64,000 bases of DNA, taken from positions 620,001 to 684,000 of the forward strand of contig VWZP01002907.1 in assembly GCA_013396995.1 (NCBI GenBank), written 5' to 3'. Under the pieces are notes generated by a model that did not search any database, was not told the DNA's origin, and saw nothing but the letters and a program-made list of their open reading frames with translations. Made by a program: the position numbers and the translations under genes. Positions 37,201-64,000 of the stretch are shown here, piece after piece (the first letter of the stretch is position 1; each line of letters opens with the position of its first letter). The DNA is from Dicaeum eximium. Lineage: Eukaryota; Chordata; Aves; Passeriformes; Dicaeidae.

Positions 37201-40200
37201 GAACTGTTTGTTTACTTTTCTGGCTTTTATTTATATGTATATATAATGTAAGTATATATCTGTGTGTGCATGAATATAGGGAAAAAAATCAACAGAGAAG
37301 TTGCTAATCAACCCAGCTTTTTGCACTTTGTAGCAGAGGCAAGATTCTCAGCTGTAGGTTACCGTGTACGCCTCACTGGGAAACAGTCCAAGCTCACAGA
37401 GATTTGTTTCTTTCATGGCTTTGTAGTAAGTGGGGAAGGGAATGCAAGACCACTGGGTGGTCAGGTGGCTAAAAGTGAATAACTCAAGCCCAGTTGAAGA
37501 AGTGGCTGCAGTTCTGTTGTAGCCTGTGCAGTTGGCTCTTGTGGTCTCTCCTGGATCATTTCCTTCTGCAAAGCTGGCAGAAGGATAGTAACTTTCCATT
37601 CAACTTGATAGTGATTTCCACCCTAGCCTGTCAGCACTGAGAAACTCTGACTTGTTCTTTCTCTTCTGACTTTCTGGGAAGGTGAGCACATTTTCCTTTG
37701 CTCTTGTACTACTTTGCTATAAGCTTCAAAAGAGTCTCTCTTAAATTGCCTCAGTTAGTGAAAAACAAAACAAAACCCCCCACCCAAACAAAAACCTGAT
37801 ACCAACCCCCAAAACCCACAGATATTCTTTGAACAGCTTTAGCTTAAAAGATGATTTGACAGAAATGTCTTCTGGAGCCTGTATTAGTGTTAAAAGCAAT
37901 CAGCTTTTCCAAGACCTCTTTTTCTGTTGTGCCAAGACAACTATTTCTGGGATGCAGCGTGAAGCCTCTCAGAGAAGCGAACAGGGTTAAACCCAGCGTT
38001 TTGTGATAGCCTCTCAGTTTGCTGCAGGGCTGCACAAATGGCTGTCCTGGCAGTACTGAGAAAGCAGCATCAAGTTAGTGAGCAGCAGCAGCTTCCTCAT
38101 TGCTCCTTATGTTAACACTGACATTGAAAAAAAGTCTATCAAATCACGGCCACAGATCATTTCACAGATCTGTTTCAAAACACTGCTCTACAAATGATTG
38201 AGTGGATGCAATTAATGGGCAGTATTCTCAGGGAGGAGGATAACATTAATTTTAACTCCTAAACTGAATGTGAAGCAGCCTTTCTCTACCTGAATTTAGG
38301 CAAAGCTAAAGATCTTTGTGACTTTTCTGGTCACACCAACTGCTCTTCCAGAAATTAACAGGAAAGCTTTCTGTGCCTGCAGACTGTTCTTACCCTTGGT
38401 GCTTAGGGCATCTTAGCTGCAGCAAGAGCTTCTAAAATAGTAAAAAACCCCCATGGTTTCAGTTTCTAACAGCATTTTAAATTATCAATTAGCTTTAAAT
38501 TGCTTAAATGAATTATTAAAATATTTTTACATGTAATTTTAAGAAAATTGGAAGCTCCTTGCAGTATTATGGATACTTGAGCAAGACATGGCATGTACCA
38601 CTTCAAGGAATTGTATGGTAAAAGGAAAAAAAAAACAGTAGACATTCTTTGGGTTATTCTTCAATGGTGTCTTGTCCTTTTGCAGATTATTAATGAGACA
38701 TTTCTTTTTACGTGTGCCACGGTTTCTAAGTTTTACTGGATTTTTGCCTTTCTATTTTCTATTTCCTTCTACAGGAAAGAGACCTACTGGTGTCATCTTT
38801 ACAATCAAAAAGTGGAAGCTGCTGCCAGGTTTGTTCTGTGAGCACCTCTTGCTGAGCACCAGGTTAGAAATGTGTAGTTGCTTGATTTGTAAAGGCTTAA
38901 GTTAGCTTCATTAATGTCTAAAAATTTTGCTTAAGCTGTTTTAAGGTTTACAAAAGGGTTGTTTGAGAATTTGAATTTATGGCTGAAATAATATTTAGAT
39001 GGATTAACAAAAATTAAAATCTGTCTTGGTGAATGTAGTTAATTAACTTAAATTTTTCAGATCTTTATATATTTCAGTAAACAAGTATGTTTCGGTCCAT
39101 ATAGACTATAGCCTTCTAAAACATATTCAGTTACAAATAGGCAAGTAAAGCATTAGTTGCCAAAACTCTAACCAGAATTGAGTCATGAGGCTAGTGAAAT
39201 AATTTGCAGTGCATCTAGAACTGGGTTTTGGAGATTTTGTGTCTGTGCTGCTGTCTTGAAAATCTGAATATCTCAGTTCAGTGACTAGTCTGTGGGAAAT
39301 ACTAGGTGGGAAATGTTACATCTCTCCAGTTCTGTAATACAGTGAGATTTTGTTGTAAGGTATAATTATGCTGATAAGTAGTCAGTTTTTTTAACACATT
39401 AGTCTAATCCAACTCTGATATGGCAAAATATATGGCTTTTATAAATGATGTACTATACTGTTGGGTTAGAAACAGGAATAAACTGCGTATATAAAAAAAT
39501 TAATTAGTACAAGCTATTGCTTTTCACTTGTGTTATAGGATTTGTTATTTATTATTTCTTAAATGTACATAGGTAATGTACCTCATCAGTTTATGGAAGT
39601 TGCTGGATTTGTCAGAACTACCAGTTTTAGGGTTACCAGTTATAGAGACTAAAAGTTTCTTAAAATAAACGAACAGCCATGATGGATTAAAATAATAGTT
39701 TTAGTAGTTTAAATATACTTCTCAGTTACTCTTCAGCCCTCTTTGGTGTCACGGAGGATGAATCATTGTGGGTTTCAATGGAGGAGTATTTACCACGGAG
39801 GGGTAAAATGAACTGTAGTTGGCGTTAATTTGTGGTAACATTGTGACTGTTTTATTGAAGCCATTTAACATATGCTTACATAATATCTTTAAACAGCAAC
39901 TTAACCTTTCCAAGGAAATCCTCCAACTTGATTTGGAATTTATTGTAGTTCAGGATAGAAAAGCATATACACTGTGTGCAGCTTTTGCCTCTAAAAAAGA
40001 AGTTTGGTGCCAGTGACTTACTGAAATAGTGAAGCATAACCACTGACCCTTTAATAAACTCCTTTTTAATTTATATGGTGCTAGTGGAGCTTTAAGAAAG
40101 TACTTAACTGCTAGGTGAGGCTGCATGTGTTGGATTTGCAAGCTCTACAAAATCAAGAGAGTGAATCATATTAAATTAATAGCGTGATAGTTCACTGAAC

Positions 40201-41769
40201 TGTGAAAATAGAGCAGGTATTCCTGATCAATGTATCTTTGATATTGTTATGAAGTTATTAAAGTAGGCAGTAAAATGCTGCTTCTTTGTGTGTTTAGAAG
40301 CTTAAACTATTTGTTTTAACCTTATACTGGAATAAAGCATATTAGTCTTTAGCCAGTAAAAATTCTAGCAAATAGCAGAAGAAATTATGAAAATGACAGT
40401 GACATTCACCTTTGGCATGAATATTTTTTCATATACAAAGCAAATATATTTTTCAAGTTCTTTTGCATAATTACTTTTAAAAGAAGCCTATTAAATTAGT
40501 ATTGTTAATGTAGTCTGAAATCATGTATATAATTCTATTCTGTGTAATGTAACATCTGCTTGGAGGATGAATGTATTTTGGAAATCATACTTGGTGTTCT
40601 CAATTGCTTTCATATCACCTAAACAAGCTTTGTTGTGTTGTATTAAAACTTGTCCAATTAAGATCATAATTTTTGATGCTGTGCTTTGTATCTTTTATTT
40701 CACAAATAAAATAAGCCTGTAAAATTTTCTGATTTCTGTAAGCCTTGGAAATTGCTGGATTTGCTGAAAACAGCTGTTTAAAAATTAATATTCTGTAGGG
40801 TTTTTTTTTTTTTTTCATTTTATCTGTAAATTTTGTTGTATAGAGCTAAGTTGAAAAAGCCAGATAAGCATGGTAAAGTCTTTTAAAGCTGGGGTAGAAC
40901 CTGTACTTGGGTATCCAGCATGAAATTGTAGATGTCTTTTCAACAACTGAAAGTGAAGAAGCTGTAGAGAAAGAAACAGTAGTGTAATTTTTTTTTGTTG
41001 GGCACCTTAACAGCCTTTGTTCCTGGGGATCACCCCTTTGAAAGTTACAAGACACGAAAACTGATGCTTTTTTTTTTCCTAAGGAAGTTGTTTCATTGAT
41101 TGGAATAATCTTGCACTAAAGCAATGGCACATGCAGCTCTGGGAATGTATTAAATGACTGTCCTGTCACTAGTCTTCTAACTATATACACATTAAATGTT
41201 TACTTTACAGTATTTCTTTTAGTATAATGAGTTCATTAAAAAAAAGCTTTTGATGCTAATTCAGAGATCCATAATCTGCTTAGTGTCTTTCACATGTAGT
41301 TTTGATGATAACTGACAAGCTGTAAGTTAATTAGCGCGGAACTTACTAATGAGGATGCTAAAATCCTTACTTTAAGATTTTTATTGATGATTTCTGAGCA
41401 AACTAAAGTAAATTTGATTGTATATCTAATAAGTTTTAGGAACTTTCTGGCTGGAGGTACTGATCATAAGCAGCAAAAATCCCCCAATTAATTGAATGAC
41501 GGAAAAGTTTTGAGAAGTTTGACAAGAGTGTTCATCTTCAGAAATGGGGATAACCCAAAACCAAAGCAATAAAACAAAGTCTGTTAATTAGCATGGAAGA
41601 CAGCTTCTTGAATTAATATGTGGTGTTAATTAACAGGAAGTCTGATGTTGTGTTGTAATTACCACCAATATTTTTGACATACTGAGTGACTGAAGGTGAA
41701 TTATATAGATAACAATTTAGTAAACATTTCGAGCTTGGGAACATTTTTCCTTTGTTTCTGTTTTTCTAG
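34219..41769 (+). other. PSMD14: PSMD14 intron 1
   Basis: About 7.5 kb between the probable exon 1 donor and the acceptor TTTTTCTAG at 41761-41769. The first 500 bases are still CpG island; the rest is AT-rich. A possible small exon at 37137-37186 is bounded by CTTCCTTGCAG and AG|GTGAGA. A C/A-rich, G-poor tract lies near 37755-37820. No dispersed repeat was recognised with confidence. Confidence 0.65.
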
Positions 41770-41773
41770 AAAT

Positions 41774-64000
<22,227 letters not shown>

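Overview
This window is vertebrate nuclear DNA, most likely from a bird. It is AT-rich with sharp CpG islands, its genes are split by GT-AG introns, and the only clear dispersed repeats are sparse CR1 LINE 3' ends of the type seen in birds and other sauropsids. No bacterial genes, CRISPR arrays, tRNA genes or rRNA genes were seen. Most long open frames lie in GC-rich islands or simple repeats and are not genes.

Two protein-coding genes are present, both on the + strand and both incomplete. At the left edge is the last coding exon of TANK (1080-1247), which encodes the C-terminal zinc finger, followed by about 1.3 kb of 3'UTR with a poly(A) signal at 2534. On the right is the 5' half of PSMD14 (RPN11/POH1), the deubiquitinase of the 26S proteasome lid. 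Its CpG-island promoter and probable non-coding exon 1 lie at about 33.99-34.74 kb. Five coding exons (41774-41821, 55923-55994, 56320-56439, 57521-57591, 58584-58734) encode residues 1-154, including all JAMM metal and catalytic residues (E52, H113, H115, D126). The remaining exons are beyond the right edge, because the intron after 58734 runs to the end of the window. TANK followed by PSMD14 is the gene order I recall for human chromosome 2q24, where TBR1 comes next.

Between the genes lie about 31 kb of non-coding DNA. The first part (2.56-5.23 kb) starts at the TANK poly(A) site. It holds two CpG islands that no gene in the window explains, separated by a diverged local duplication of a purine/pyrimidine-rich module. 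At 12.2-13.6 kb a block dense in developmental transcription-factor motifs is followed by a third orphan CpG island. The rest (13.6-33.9 kb) is AT-rich and holds a (GAAA)n array, an unusual long-armed inverted repeat at 21.7 kb, one well-preserved CR1 3' end and short microsatellites.

The most unusual items are the orphan islands with their duplicated module, the inverted repeat with a nested CpG-rich palindrome, and the regulatory-looking block at 12-13.6 kb. Nothing in the window is a clear new multi-gene system.
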